64,000 nucleotides of DNA from the NCBI RefSeq assembly GCF_008151785.1, contig NZ_CP036523.1:2282019-2346018 (forward strand). The letters are read 5' to 3'. The position numbers and the translations under genes are program-made. The notes under the pieces were generated by a model. It did no database searches. It was not told where the DNA came from and worked only from the letters and a program-made list of their open reading frames with translations. Below are positions 1 through 8,499 of the stretch, piece by piece; position 1 is the stretch's first letter, and every line of letters begins with the position of its first letter. This stretch comes from Peptacetobacter hiranonis. GTDB lineage: Bacteria; Bacillota; Clostridia; Peptostreptococcales; Peptostreptococcaceae.

Positions 1-2209
1 CAGTTTGTTGATTTTCTGAGCTTTTTATTAAATTTCCTAAGAAAACATTAGCTGAATCTGATTTTGTTTCAAGCATTTTTTCTACTGTAGGTTTTGAATT
101 ATTTGTATAATTTAAAACTAGCTTAGATCCATCCTCTACCGCACAATGGTCGAGCATACCAGCATAACTAGATACTTCTCCATCTATGTTTAAAGTAGCA
201 TTTAAATTTCTACATACATAGAACATTCCATTCATATCATTTACATTTTTTGTTTCTAAATTTTCTAGATTTACATCTCTTAAACTTTCACATGATGCAA
301 ACATATAAGACATATTAGTTACATTTGATGTATTGAAATTACTTAAATCTAATTTAGTTAGATTTAAACACCCTGAGAACATATAACTTGTATTTTCTAC
401 ATTATCTGTATCCAAATCAATTAAATCTATCTCATTTAAATTTTTACAGTTTGTAAACATAGCCATCATATTTGTTACTTTTTTAGTGTTTAAATCATTT
501 AAATTTATTTTAGTCAATCCATTACAGTCTCCAAACATATAACTCATATTTTCTACATTTGATGTATCAAAATTACTTAAGTCTATACTTTTTAAATTTG
601 AGCATTTAAAGAACATATCACTCATGTCAGTTACATTTTTAGTATTAAGCTTACTCAAATCAACGCTTTCTAAACTAGTACAGTTTGCAAATATACTGCT
701 CATATTTTCTACATTTGATGTATCTAATTTATCTGTATTTATCTTTTTTAAACTACTACATCCATTAAAAGCATATTTCATATTCACAACTTTTGAAGTA
801 TCCAGATTACTTATATCTACTTCTTTTATATTTTCAAAATTATTCATAAAGTAATCACTTTCTGGATTTGCGTATATTGTTTTGTTTGATGATATATATA
901 CTGTGTTGTCTTTTATATATGCAACAACTTCACCACTTTTATTTTCGTCTAATTTAACGTGGTTTATTTTATCTATATCTTTTGGTATTCCTTTATTAAA
1001 TACAACTTTATTAGCTTTTGGGAATCCCTTTAACATTCTTAATTCAGAGTTGAAGTCTTCACCAATCATTAAAGTGTTACTTATATTTTGACCTTTATTT
1101 TTGTCAGGATTTTCTTTTTTCTCTTCTTCCCTCTGTTCATTTTTTTCTATATTCTTGTCTTTATCGTCTTTTTTATTCGGTTTAGTGTCTTCTTTCTTTG
1201 TAGGTGTTTTATTATCTTTAGATGTATTAACTTCGCTTATTGTTACCCCAGAAGAACTTGCTACAACAAATCTTATATCCATAGGAAGTCCACCTAGCTG
1301 AGTTGTATTTATATTCTCTAAAAGATTCAAATTTTCTGTCCTGTTGACAAGAACAATTCCTTCATCTTTTGCAAAATATGATCCTGAAAGTGCATCTACA
1401 AGTGTTTCACCATTACAGAATGATATAGACTTTCTGTCTTTGTAAAACTTATCTAAAACCATTCTATTGGTTTCGTATCTGTTTTTACCACCTATACGAT
1501 CTGAATTTGTACTCTCTTGTATGCTGTTTGAAACAACGTCTTTTCCGCCTATTATGCTGTATTCTACATTTTTTACACTATCAATACTTTCACTGTTGGG
1601 TTTAGTTAAAATTATAGGACTTACATCTCTAGCTGAAACAGGAGCAATACTCATTGCATCAGCTTGCCCAGTATATCCATTTACTATGTATGCTTTCTTA
1701 TAATTTCCAATATACTTAGCAATTTCTTTTGAAGTTTCTACTCTATCTCTTCCACCAATTCTTGTAATTTTTTTTCCTGAAAGTCTCTTTTCAAAATTTT
1801 TTGGTATGGCGCTATCTCCACCTATTAAAATTATATTTTTAGCTTTTTTTATAGTTTTTTCAGTAGTATTATCAATATTATCTGGATTTATCGGAACTAT
1901 ATCAGCCTTTAATTTCCCCGAAAGTGCTGCAGCTGATAAACCATCAGACATTTCTTTTGAAGCATTAACAAGAATTAATGTATCCTTATTTCCACTGCTT
2001 TCTAAAATTTTCGAGCTAGTTTCGTATCTATTCCTGCCAATAAATTTGGTGTGAGAATGATGACGTTTAGATGCTATTTTTACTACCTCTGTGCCATTAG
2101 ATTTCTTTTTAGCCTTATATTTAAAAGATTCGGCTCCTGAAGAAAAGTTACTTATTGATAATAGAATCGCTGCTATTGCAACTGCAGCTATACCTTTGTT
2201 CAAATTCAA
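1..2209 (-). CDS. CWB2-anchored surface protein with BspA-type leucine-rich repeats (3' end outside window)
   Basis: I translated this frame by hand from a TTG at 2209 (AAGGGGG Shine-Dalgarno 8 bases upstream; a second in-frame TTG lies at 2203) to the window edge without a stop, about 736 codons. A signal-peptide-like N-terminus is followed at about residues 55-345 by three cell-wall-binding repeat 2 units (motifs IGRNRYETS, RIGGRDRVETS, RIGGKNRYETN). A Lys/Glu/Asp-rich linker follows, then from about residue 456 a run of roughly 25-residue repeats of the type DLSNFDTSNVxNMSYMFxxC, the BspA-like DUF285 leucine-rich repeat. CWB2 modules in C. difficile bind cell-wall polysaccharide, and BspA repeats in oral and gut bacteria and trichomonads are linked to adhesion. 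The inference is a non-covalently anchored surface adhesin. The C-terminus is missing only because the window ends. Confidence 0.85.
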   Translation of the reverse strand, partial: MNLNKGIAAVAIAAILLSISNFSSGAESFKYKAKKKSNGTEVVKIASKRHHSHTKFIGRNRYETSSKILESSGNKDTLILVNASKEMSDGLSAAALSGKLKADIVPINPDNIDNTTEKTIKKAKNIILIGGDSAIPKNFEKRLSGKKITRIGGRDRVETSKEIAKYIGNYKKAYIVNGYTGQADAMSIAPVSARDVSPIILTKPNSESIDSVKNVEYSIIGGKDVVSNSIQESTNSDRIGGKNRYETNRMVLDKFYKDRKSISFCNGETLVDALSGSYFAKDEGIVLVNRTENLNLLENINTTQLGGLPMDIRFVVASSSGVTISEVNTSKDNKTPTKKEDTKPNKKDDKDKNIEKNEQREEEKKENPDKNKGQNISNTLMIGEDFNSELRMLKGFPKANKVVFNKGIPKDIDKINHVKLDENKSGEVVAYIKDNTVYISSNKTIYANPESDYFMNNFENIKEVDISNLDTSKVVNMKYAFNGCSSLKKINTDKLDTSNVENMSSIFANCTSLESVDLSKLNTKNVTDMSDMFFKCSNLKSIDLSNFDTSNVENMSYMFGDCNGLTKINLNDLNTKKVTNMMAMFTNCKNLNEIDLIDLDTDNVENTSYMFSGCLNLTKLDLSNFNTSNVTNMSYMFASCESLRDVNLENLETKNVNDMNGMFYVCRNLNATLNIDGEVSSYAGMLDHCAVEDGSKLVLNYTNNSKPTVEKMLETKSDSANVFLGNLIKSSENQQT

Positions 2210-2523
2210 AATATCTACCCCCTTAAAATGATTTATTGAATTTTTAACTGCTAAGCTTTTGAATTTAATTTTAATTAAAATTTAACCTTCCCAACAGTTT
2301 TTGAAAATACCCTTATTAAACATAATTAAACATATTTCTTTCAAAAAATTATTAATCACTAAATTTATAATCACTTTTACAATTATTTTCTTTATTTTAT
2401 AGAATATTTTAAAATATATTTACATTTTTACTTTTCATTTAATTGTTGTAGTATAATGTATTCATATACTTTTAGATTTATAAATATCTTTCAAATTAAT
2501 AAATATATATTGGAGATTTTGAG
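2210..2523. other. Divergent AT-rich intergenic region
   Basis: This spacer lies between two divergently transcribed genes and must hold both promoters. A TATAAT hexamer at 2452-2457 is a plausible -10 for the plus-strand gene at 2524, but I see no good -35 at the right distance. No further gene or repeat is visible. Confidence 0.4.
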
Positions 2524-3129
2524 ATGAAAACACCTAAAAAATATTCTGATTTAGTAAATCAAAACAAAATAACAGAAGAAATACTCGGCGAAGTTATTTA
2601 TTCCATAAATAAAAGGGCAAAGAATTGGCGAAATCAAAAGAGAAAATATAAAAACTATCTTTTAGATCAATATGATAGTTATGATAACGCATTAGATAAC
2701 GAGAAAAAATACTATAAAATGAAATCTGATATGTTAGAAAAATTTGAACCTATTAAAATTCATAAGGAATTGAGGTTTAAAAATTTTCAACGAAAAGTTT
2801 CTGAAAAAGATTTAGAATATAATCAATTAGATGATAGTGATATTTTTAGAAAAGAAATTAAAACAGATAGAGCAACTGGCGAAAAAGTTATGTATAAGTT
2901 GGTTAGGTATAAATTAGATGATTCATTATATTATCTATACTATGAGATTGGTGGATATACTTTTCATCAACCTATAGAAAAGTCTGAATTGGAAAATTTT
3001 AAGGATTTAGAGGTAGATGTTTTAGAGAACTTTGAAACTTTTGGAAGAAATACTACTGAGCTCTTGAGTGTCCAGTTTTGTAAGAAAGTCTACGAGAAAT
3101 TTATGGATAATAAATTAGAAATATTATAA
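2524..3129 (+). CDS. Hypothetical protein, 201 aa
   Basis: This is an intact frame with GGAG 8 bases before the ATG and a strong convergent terminator just after it. The product is highly charged. Its N-terminal half is rich in Lys, Tyr and Asp and predicted helical, with the run KRAKNWRNQKRKYKNYLLDQ. The C-terminal half is more mixed (KVMYKLVRYKLDD, YYLYYEIGGYTFHQP) and could be a small beta domain. There is no signal peptide or membrane segment, so it is probably cytoplasmic. I do not recognise a family. It stands alone, with a divergent surface-protein gene upstream and a convergent unknown gene downstream. Confidence 0.7.
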   Translation: MKTPKKYSDLVNQNKITEEILGEVIYSINKRAKNWRNQKRKYKNYLLDQYDSYDNALDNEKKYYKMKSDMLEKFEPIKIHKELRFKNFQRKVSEKDLEYNQLDDSDIFRKEIKTDRATGEKVMYKLVRYKLDDSLYYLYYEIGGYTFHQPIEKSELENFKDLEVDVLENFETFGRNTTELLSVQFCKKVYEKFMDNKLEIL

Positions 3130-3134
3130 AAATA

Positions 3135-3170
3135 GAATAGAGCACATAATTTATTTTATGTACTCTATTC
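3135..3170. terminator. Bidirectional Rho-independent terminator
   Basis: The 15-base arms GAATAGAGCACATAA (3135-3149) and TTATGTACTCTATTC (3156-3170) pair with one mismatch and sit between the convergent stops at 3129 and 3180. T-rich sequence follows on the plus strand. Confidence 0.8.
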
Positions 3171-3179
3171 CTTTAATTT

Positions 3180-3791
3180 TTAAAAACCTACATATGCATA
3201 TCTAGGTATCATTCTTTTCTTCAACTCTTTATTGCTTCTTATATATACATTCATTAAATAATTATATAATTTTTCAGTTGGCCAACTATGCTCATTATCA
3301 AAAATAATATCCATAGATAACCTTATTCTAGGAATATAGGAATTTGTTATTCCTTCAAATTCTAAACTTATTTCATCTCTATAGCCAATATATCCATCAG
3401 TATCAAGATAATCATATATATCTAAACCTCTATATTTTTCAAACTCTAAAGCATTACAATATTCTCGTACTAACTTTATTTCTAAATCAGATAATTTTAT
3501 TCCATAAGAAAAAGTTACTATTTTTTCCTCTTTTTCAATAGATATAATCTGTTTATTAAAATTATTTTTACAACTTTTTACAAGTATTCCAGGATTTGTA
3601 AAATCACTTAATATTAATTCGCCAAATACATCATAGTATCCATAACCAATAATAGACGGCATATTTTTTACGTATTCAAAAGTTTGAAAAGATAGTTCTT
3701 TAGAATCCAAGTCTAATAATAATCTATCTAATTCTCTACCATACGTCGTATGAGTGAATTGAAGTTTAGAAAAATAAATTTTTTCATTCAA
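3180..3791 (-). CDS. Hypothetical protein, about 203 aa
   Basis: The open frame reaches 3833, but I choose the TTG at 3791 because AGAGGTG lies 6 bases upstream of it, whereas the upstream TTG at 3833 has no Shine-Dalgarno. The product is acidic and soluble, without signal peptide or membrane helix. Recognisable stretches are QFTHTTYGRELDRLLLDLDS, GYGYYDVFGELILSDF and EHSWPTEKLYNYLMNVYIRS. No family is recognised. It converges with the 2524 gene over a shared terminator. The solitary position and acidic composition would suit an accessory or immunity-type protein, but nothing in the sequence establishes that. Confidence 0.65.
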   Translation of the reverse strand: MNEKIYFSKLQFTHTTYGRELDRLLLDLDSKELSFQTFEYVKNMPSIIGYGYYDVFGELILSDFTNPGILVKSCKNNFNKQIISIEKEEKIVTFSYGIKLSDLEIKLVREYCNALEFEKYRGLDIYDYLDTDGYIGYRDEISLEFEGITNSYIPRIRLSMDIIFDNEHSWPTEKLYNYLMNVYIRSNKELKKRMIPRYAYVGF

Positions 3792-3922
3792 AATATTCAC
3801 CTCTGTATTAAAAAAATAATTATACTTTTCCAAATATATAGTATAATTATAATATAAATATAACTTTTTTTATATAGTTCGCATAAAAATATTTTTGATA
3901 TAAATAAAAAGAGGTGATTACT

Positions 3923-4132
3923 ATGACTAAAGATAACAATTATAATAAAAAATATAAAAATGATAAAGACGAAGAATTTTACGCATATGGTATACCTATA
4001 GGTCTAGGAATTGGAACAGCTTTAGGAATAGTTTTTGACTAGCTTACAATGGGAATAGCTATTGGTACATCTCTTGGAGTTTTATTTTCAGCTTTATTTA
4101 AAAATAAAAAAGATAAAAACAATAAAAATTAA
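3923..4132 (+). pseudogene. Small glycine-zipper membrane protein interrupted by an amber codon
   Basis: An ATG at 3923 follows AAAGAGGTGATT at ideal spacing. The frame reads 39 codons, meets TAG at 4040-4042, then continues in the same frame to TAA at 4130-4132 (69 codons in all). Both halves belong together: a Lys/Asn/Asp-rich head, IGLGIGTALGIVFD before the stop, then LTMGIAIGTSLGVLFSALF and a lysine-rich tail. That is the pattern of small glycine-zipper membrane proteins with two GxxxG helices. One base change explains the stop. It is called a pseudogene, although readthrough or a short peptide product cannot be excluded. Confidence 0.65.
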
Positions 4133-4193
4133 ACAAAAAAGCTATCGTAAAATTTAAAATGGTCCCTATGTCAAGGACATATATAAAAAAGTC

Positions 4194-5516
4194 TTAAGCA
4201 GCAAGCAGCTGACTTCTATATTGAATAGGAGTCAGCTGTTTTAAATTCCACTGACAACGATCATTATTATAATAATCCATATAATCATCTATTAAACTTT
4301 TTAACTCTTCAAATGTATTGCAACTTTTATAATCTATTTCATCTTTCATATGACCAAAGAATGACTCCTGCGGAGCATTGTCCCAACAATTACCTTTTCT
4401 AGACATAGATTGACCTAAATTATATTTTTTTAACAAGTTCTGAAAAATAGTACTTGTATAATGAACTCCTTGATCAGAATGAATAAATGCATCTTTATGT
4501 AATTTGTCTGAATTTGATAACATGAGATTGTTAATAGTTGAAATAACAATATCCATTTTTAAATTCTTCGATAAATGATACGATAAAATTTCATTCGTAG
4601 AAGAATCTTTTACAGTTGATAAATATGCTGTTTTCCCATTGCCGTACGGCATATACGTAATATCAGTTAAAAGTACTTTTCCTGGTATACCTTGTTTAAA
4701 TTCTCTATTCAATTTATTAGGAACTGTGTGATGTTCTTTTCTTGCTTTTCCCATACGTTTAGCTGGATTTGACTCGCGAATAGGACATTTAATTCCATAT
4801 TTTTTCATTATTCTTTGAATTTTTTTTCTGTTAAATATTATATTAAATTTACTTTTTAAAATCATTTTTATTGAACGAGAACCTTTTTTGTATCCTCTGA
4901 ACTTATATGCTTTAAGAATTATTTCTTTTGCTTCTAAATCCTTTTCTTCTTGTTTGCTTATTACATTCTTGTTTTTTAAATAGTTATAAAATCCAGATCT
5001 AGATACTCCTGCAACAATACATAGATGTTTTATCATTTTTTTTAAACAATATTTATTTATTACATCATTAATTAATTTGAATATTTTCACCGAAGGTAGC
5101 TTATTATTCATCACCTGCCTTTCTTCGAAGTCTAGCTTTTTTACTAGTTCTAGCTCTGCTTTAAGATATGCTATTTCAGCATCCTTCTTATCTATTATCT
5201 CTTTATCTGTTAATTTTCTTTTTCTTGGTCTTCCAGAATTATTAACTCTAGAATCATCTAGTCCCAAAATACCATTTTCTTTATATGACTTTCTCCATCG
5301 CTCGCTAGCGCATTTAATACGTTTTGCACCTATGATGTTAGTGTCAAAACCTGCTTCTTTAAATATCTGTGTTGGATTTTTTCCCTTATTGTATTCTGTT
5401 ATGAAATGTATTTTAAATTCATTTGTATATGTTATTGATTTACAGCTTACATTCTTTACAAATGGATTTTTTGATAGCTCTAATGTTTCTTCTTTACTAA
5501 ATTGTTTTTTACTCAT
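4194..5516 (-). CDS. IS3-family transposase, single fused frame (440 aa)
   Basis: This DDE transposase moves the surrounding element. Residues 1-130 form the OrfA-like part (helix-turn-helix stretch RIKCASERWRKSYKENGILG, then a charged leucine-zipper-like helix DAEIAYLKAELELVKKL). Residues 140-260 hold the HTH_21 region, and 270-440 the rve integrase core. The catalytic acids are visible in TDITYMPYG, HSDQGVHY and NAPQESFFGHMK. Most IS3 elements produce the full protein by -1 frameshifting between orfA and orfB; here both halves are one uninterrupted frame. The GAGGTG Shine-Dalgarno is intact. It is identical in sequence to the product at 26447. Confidence 0.93.
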   Translation of the reverse strand: MSKKQFSKEETLELSKNPFVKNVSCKSITYTNEFKIHFITEYNKGKNPTQIFKEAGFDTNIIGAKRIKCASERWRKSYKENGILGLDDSRVNNSGRPRKRKLTDKEIIDKKDAEIAYLKAELELVKKLDFEERQVMNNKLPSVKIFKLINDVINKYCLKKMIKHLCIVAGVSRSGFYNYLKNKNVISKQEEKDLEAKEIILKAYKFRGYKKGSRSIKMILKSKFNIIFNRKKIQRIMKKYGIKCPIRESNPAKRMGKARKEHHTVPNKLNREFKQGIPGKVLLTDITYMPYGNGKTAYLSTVKDSSTNEILSYHLSKNLKMDIVISTINNLMLSNSDKLHKDAFIHSDQGVHYTSTIFQNLLKKYNLGQSMSRKGNCWDNAPQESFFGHMKDEIDYKSCNTFEELKSLIDDYMDYYNNDRCQWNLKQLTPIQYRSQLLAA

Positions 5517-5553
5517 AAATTACTCACCTCTATATTAAAATTATACAAAAAAA

Positions 5554-5601
5554 GAACCTATAGATGAAACACCTTTTTACAAGTGTCCATTCTATAGGTT
5601 C
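5554..5601 (-). terminator. Terminator inside the IS, upstream of the transposase
   Basis: GAACCTATAGA (5554-5564) and TCTATAGGTTC (5591-5601) are perfect 11-base complements. On the minus strand the hairpin is followed by seven T. It overlaps the terminal inverted repeat and would stop transcription entering the IS from outside before the transposase gene. Confidence 0.75.
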
Positions 5602-5657
5602 CATTTTAATTTTCACGATAGCTTTTTTATTTTTCATAATCTCTTTTTTATATTTAT

Positions 5658-6431
5658 CTATTTTCCTAGAAATCCTCCATCAACAGGAATTATTGCTCCA
5701 CTTACATAATCAGATGCACTACTTGCTAAGAAAATCGCCGCTCCCTGTAGATCCTCAGGTTTACCCCAACGATGCATAGGAATTCTGCTAGTTACTTCTT
5801 CATATTGTTTTGGATTATAGCTCTTCATGTTTGCAGTTAAGTCTGTTTCCATATATCCTGGAGCTATTGCATTTACCTGTACTCCACGAGATGACCATTC
5901 ATTTGAAAGAGCCTTTGTAAGCTGCATAACAGCACCTTTTGTTGCAGTGTATGCAGGTATAGACTCACTTCCGATAAATGATGTCAACGAAGCTATATTT
6001 ATTATCTTTCCACTTCCCTGTTCTAGCATCACTCTTCCTGCAATCTGAGAAATTTTGAATAAAGAGCTTAGATTTACATTTATAATCTTGTCCCACATTT
6101 CAACTGGAAACTCATCAGCCTTGCAACGATACTGCATTCCTGCACAGTTTACAAGTACATCTAGTCTATTATCTAAAATTTCCATAACCTCATCAAAAAC
6201 AGATGCTATGTTTGCTGCATTATCTAGGTTAAGTACAACACCATGAACTACTCCACTAGTATTGTTTTTAAGTTTTTCAACAGATTCGAATACTTTTTCT
6301 GATGTTCCAGTTATCACTACTTCTGCACCAGCTTTTAGAAATCCTTCTGCCATACCATATCCAAGACCTCTACTTCCACCAGTGACAAGTATTTTTTTGC
6401 CAGTTATATCAAAAATATTAAAATTATTCAT
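5658..6431 (-). CDS. SDR-family dehydrogenase, gluconate/2-deoxygluconate 3-dehydrogenase-like
   Basis: This is a classical short-chain dehydrogenase of 257 aa. It has the nucleotide-binding motif TGGSRGLG near residue 18, NCAG near 95, a catalytic Ser in NIASLTSF, YTATK as the Tyr-Lys pair, and the C-terminal SGAIIPVDGGF typical of the family. The glycine pattern and the MQYRCKADEF stretch resemble KduD/Ga5DH enzymes, which oxidise keto-sugar acids with NAD(P). The substrate cannot be read from sequence. Shine-Dalgarno AGGGGGAA precedes the ATG. The hydrolase gene at 6451 ends 19 bases upstream, so the two are probably co-transcribed. Its downstream terminator is the one split by IS copy 1. 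Confidence 0.88.
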   Translation of the reverse strand: MNNFNIFDITGKKILVTGGSRGLGYGMAEGFLKAGAEVVITGTSEKVFESVEKLKNNTSGVVHGVVLNLDNAANIASVFDEVMEILDNRLDVLVNCAGMQYRCKADEFPVEMWDKIINVNLSSLFKISQIAGRVMLEQGSGKIINIASLTSFIGSESIPAYTATKGAVMQLTKALSNEWSSRGVQVNAIAPGYMETDLTANMKSYNPKQYEEVTSRIPMHRWGKPEDLQGAAIFLASSASDYVSGAIIPVDGGFLGK

Positions 6432-6450
6432 ATCTATTCCCCCTATTTTT

Positions 6451-7107
6451 TTAAATATTTTTTAAGAACCTATTTAATTGTACACCTAATTGAGTGGGAT
6501 TATCTATATTAATTGATTTTTTCATCCAATTATCTAAGAAAGAAATTTGCTCTTCTGTATGGAACCAATGCTCTCCATTTTCCATTATTGTCAGATTTGC
6601 ATTATGATTTTTAACAAATTTATTTACTGTTTCTAAAGATGTTAAATTATCATTTTCTGCATACAATATCTCTGTTGGAACTTCCCAATTTATTTTATTT
6701 TTTCTAGCAAAACATAAATATTCCCAAGATAATACTTCGCCAAAATCAGTACTTATTTCCCCTTTTTCTAGTAGCTCTTGTTCAGATACATTTGCCCATA
6801 TCATCATATCTAAGATTAATCTTTCCATATCAAGAATAGGAGATATAAACAGAGCCTTTTCTATTTTATAATCTTGCAAGGATAACATTGTAAAATATGC
6901 TCCTATACTATTAGCAATAATATATATTTTTTCATACTCTTTCTTTACATCTTCGTATATATTTTTTATTTTATCAATTACAATCCAAGGAAAATCTACT
7001 TCATAGTCTAAACCTATAATATCAAATCCTGGACAATTTTTCTTATAGCTTTCGGATTCAAGATGATTTCCACCTTTTCCATGTATGTATATAATTGCTT
7101 TTTTCAA
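6451..7107 (-). CDS. Alpha/beta-fold hydrolase, 218 aa
   Basis: The start is a TTG at 7107 with AGGGGGTG 5 bases upstream. The fold is recognisable: the first strand plus oxyanion region AIIYIHGKGG, a nucleophile elbow IIANSIGAYF (Ala replaces the usual first Gly of GxSxG), the acid in YAENDNLT and the histidine in NGEHWFHT. There is no signal peptide, so it is a cytoplasmic esterase or peptidase-like hydrolase of the small serine-hydrolase type; the substrate is unknown. The next gene follows after 19 bases, suggesting a two-gene operon with the SDR dehydrogenase. Confidence 0.82.
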   Translation of the reverse strand: MKKAIIYIHGKGGNHLESESYKKNCPGFDIIGLDYEVDFPWIVIDKIKNIYEDVKKEYEKIYIIANSIGAYFTMLSLQDYKIEKALFISPILDMERLILDMMIWANVSEQELLEKGEISTDFGEVLSWEYLCFARKNKINWEVPTEILYAENDNLTSLETVNKFVKNHNANLTIMENGEHWFHTEEQISFLDNWMKKSINIDNPTQLGVQLNRFLKNI

Positions 7108-7181
7108 AATAACACCCCCTGTAGTATTTTAATTATCTTAAAATTTATATTTTTATTATTTAATAGAACAGGAAATTTTTA

Positions 7182-7796
7182 TCAAATCAAAAACATAAAC
7201 ACAACTATTGGAGAAATTATATTTACAGCTGCGTGAATCATCCAGCCATAAATTATACTTCCATCTGCTTTATTTCTAGAAAGCCATCCAAGTGCGTATC
7301 CAATTCCACCTGTAAGAAGAAAAATTATCACCATTGGCAAAATTCCCTTTCCTACAACAGAAACTATATGTATCCCACCAAAAATTATCGCTTGAATAAT
7401 ATTTCCACCATTTCCCAGTTTTTCAAATAATCTATTACCTAAAAATCCTCTAAAAAATATTTCCTCAGATAGTGATGTTTGTATAACTGCCCAAATTAAT
7501 ATAACTAATATTGTCTGCATACTCCAGCCATATTGTTTGTATGCATCAACTGTAAACCCTGTATATGTCAAACTATTTGTGTTGTAAAGATACAGATATG
7601 GCAATATTATTATAACTAAAAAAGAGATAAATATTATCGCCATGTATTTAAACACATTATTTTCAGTAGTCTTAAATCCAATATAATTAAAAAATCCCTT
7701 TACTCTCTTTTCTTTAACAAGATAAAATATAAACGGAATAGCTATCAATATAACTACTTGAAGGATTGCACTTATTAACTGATTTATCAAAATCAT
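7182..7796 (-). CDS. CPBP-family intramembrane metalloprotease
   Basis: I choose the ATG at 7796 (204 aa) because AGGTGGTG sits about 7 bases upstream; in-frame GTG codons at 7808 and 7805 overlap that site. Several hydrophobic helices are visible. The Abi/CAAX-protease motifs are EEIFFRGF (EExxxR), GGIHIVS (FxxxH-like) and a late HAAVN, which together form the intramembrane metal site. Bacterial members are linked to bacteriocin self-immunity or membrane-protein processing; which applies here is unknown. It is followed by a terminator-free gap to the hydrolase gene. Confidence 0.87.
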   Translation of the reverse strand: MILINQLISAILQVVILIAIPFIFYLVKEKRVKGFFNYIGFKTTENNVFKYMAIIFISFLVIIILPYLYLYNTNSLTYTGFTVDAYKQYGWSMQTILVILIWAVIQTSLSEEIFFRGFLGNRLFEKLGNGGNIIQAIIFGGIHIVSVVGKGILPMVIIFLLTGGIGYALGWLSRNKADGSIIYGWMIHAAVNIISPIVVFMFLI

Positions 7797-7824
7797 ACAT
7801 ATCACCACCTATTTATAATATTTT

Positions 7825-8457
7825 TTAGATACAGAAATATCTAATAAATTCTTCCTTGCTACTAATATTTTCTCTAAACTCTTTCTTGAGCTGCTTATAA
7901 AATAATCTATTTCTACAGACTTTAATATTGTTGATATCTTCTTTAATCTCAACAAATGATTTTTTTAATTGAAGAATAGCTTTATTCATTTCTTCACTTT
8001 TTACCTTAGCTAAAAAGATTCTTTCACCATTTTTAGTCATTATTATTATATTCCCAAATGAAGAGTAAAATGACTCTTTAATAGCAACTCCATCCAAAAT
8101 AAGTTTCCTTGGAATATATACATCATTTATAAAAAGCCACTTGTCTGAATAATATAATTCAAATGGATCTGATATATTTTCCACTCTAAATATTTCAAAT
8201 TTTTCTTGTTCTATAAAATTTTTCAATTCTTTAAATGATAAATATCTCTTAACAACCCTCATACATTCAAACTTTGGAGGGTACGCAGTTTTTAAAAGAA
8301 AGTATATAAAAAATATAGATGTTACTAAAAAAATTAATGCCACATCTAGCTCATTAGCAACAAATGCTAAATTTAATGATTTTAACAATACTATTATTAC
8401 CATTAAAAGTATTATAATTAAAATTATTTTTTTCCAAGTCCATATTTTTTTAATCAT
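7825..8457 (-). CDS. Two-helix membrane protein of unknown function
   Basis: I take the ATG at 8457 (210 aa), which has GGAG 5 bases upstream. Two adjacent hydrophobic helices (IILIIILLMVIIVLL and VALIFLVTSIFFIYFLL) occupy residues 10-57. A basic, Phe/Ile-rich cytoplasmic domain follows, with FEIFRVENISDPFELYYSDK and IIIMTKNGERIFLAKVKSEE. The latter resembles the YcxB/PH-like layout of small membrane-tethered proteins, but I cannot confirm a family. It is co-directional with its neighbours from 7182 to 9652, which may form one accessory transcription unit. Confidence 0.7.
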   Translation of the reverse strand: MIKKIWTWKKIILIIILLMVIIVLLKSLNLAFVANELDVALIFLVTSIFFIYFLLKTAYPPKFECMRVVKRYLSFKELKNFIEQEKFEIFRVENISDPFELYYSDKWLFINDVYIPRKLILDGVAIKESFYSSFGNIIIMTKNGERIFLAKVKSEEMNKAILQLKKSFVEIKEDINNIKVCRNRLFYKQLKKEFRENISSKEEFIRYFCI

Positions 8458-8499
8458 TTTCACTCCATAATTAATTTATTTTGTATGTATTCAAATATA

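Larger units (their letters stand above)
4155..5608 (-). mobile_element. IS3-family insertion sequence, copy 1 (1454 bp)
   Basis: Ends are set by comparison with the second copy at 26355-27808. Both begin and end with TAAAATGG / CCATTTTA, extended by imperfect inverted repeats (TGGAACCTATAGAATGGACA versus TGGTCCCTATGTCAAGGACA). A 3-bp ATT direct repeat flanks it (4152-4154 and 5609-5611). Both copies are 1454 bp and encode identical proteins, so transposition or duplication was recent. The element is complete and probably active. The 3-bp duplication, DDE transposase and IR style fit the IS3 family, IS150-like group. Confidence 0.88.
4135..5628. terminator. Rho-independent terminator split by IS copy 1
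   Basis: AAAAAAGCTATCGT (4135-4148) and ACGATAGCTTTTTT (5615-5628) are perfect 14-base complements lying just outside the two ends of the insertion sequence. With the IS and one copy of its 3-bp repeat removed they close a short AT loop, giving a normal bidirectional terminator between the broken gene at 3923 and the convergent dehydrogenase gene at 5658. Confidence 0.8.

Noticed and set aside
624-2054. Plus-strand frames over the first 2 kb
   Set aside because: They are antisense to a continuous minus-strand frame with CWB2 and leucine-rich repeats.
5077-5538. 153-aa frame antisense to the transposase (also at 26425-26886)
   Set aside because: Shadow of the transposase coding strand; lacks a ribosome site.
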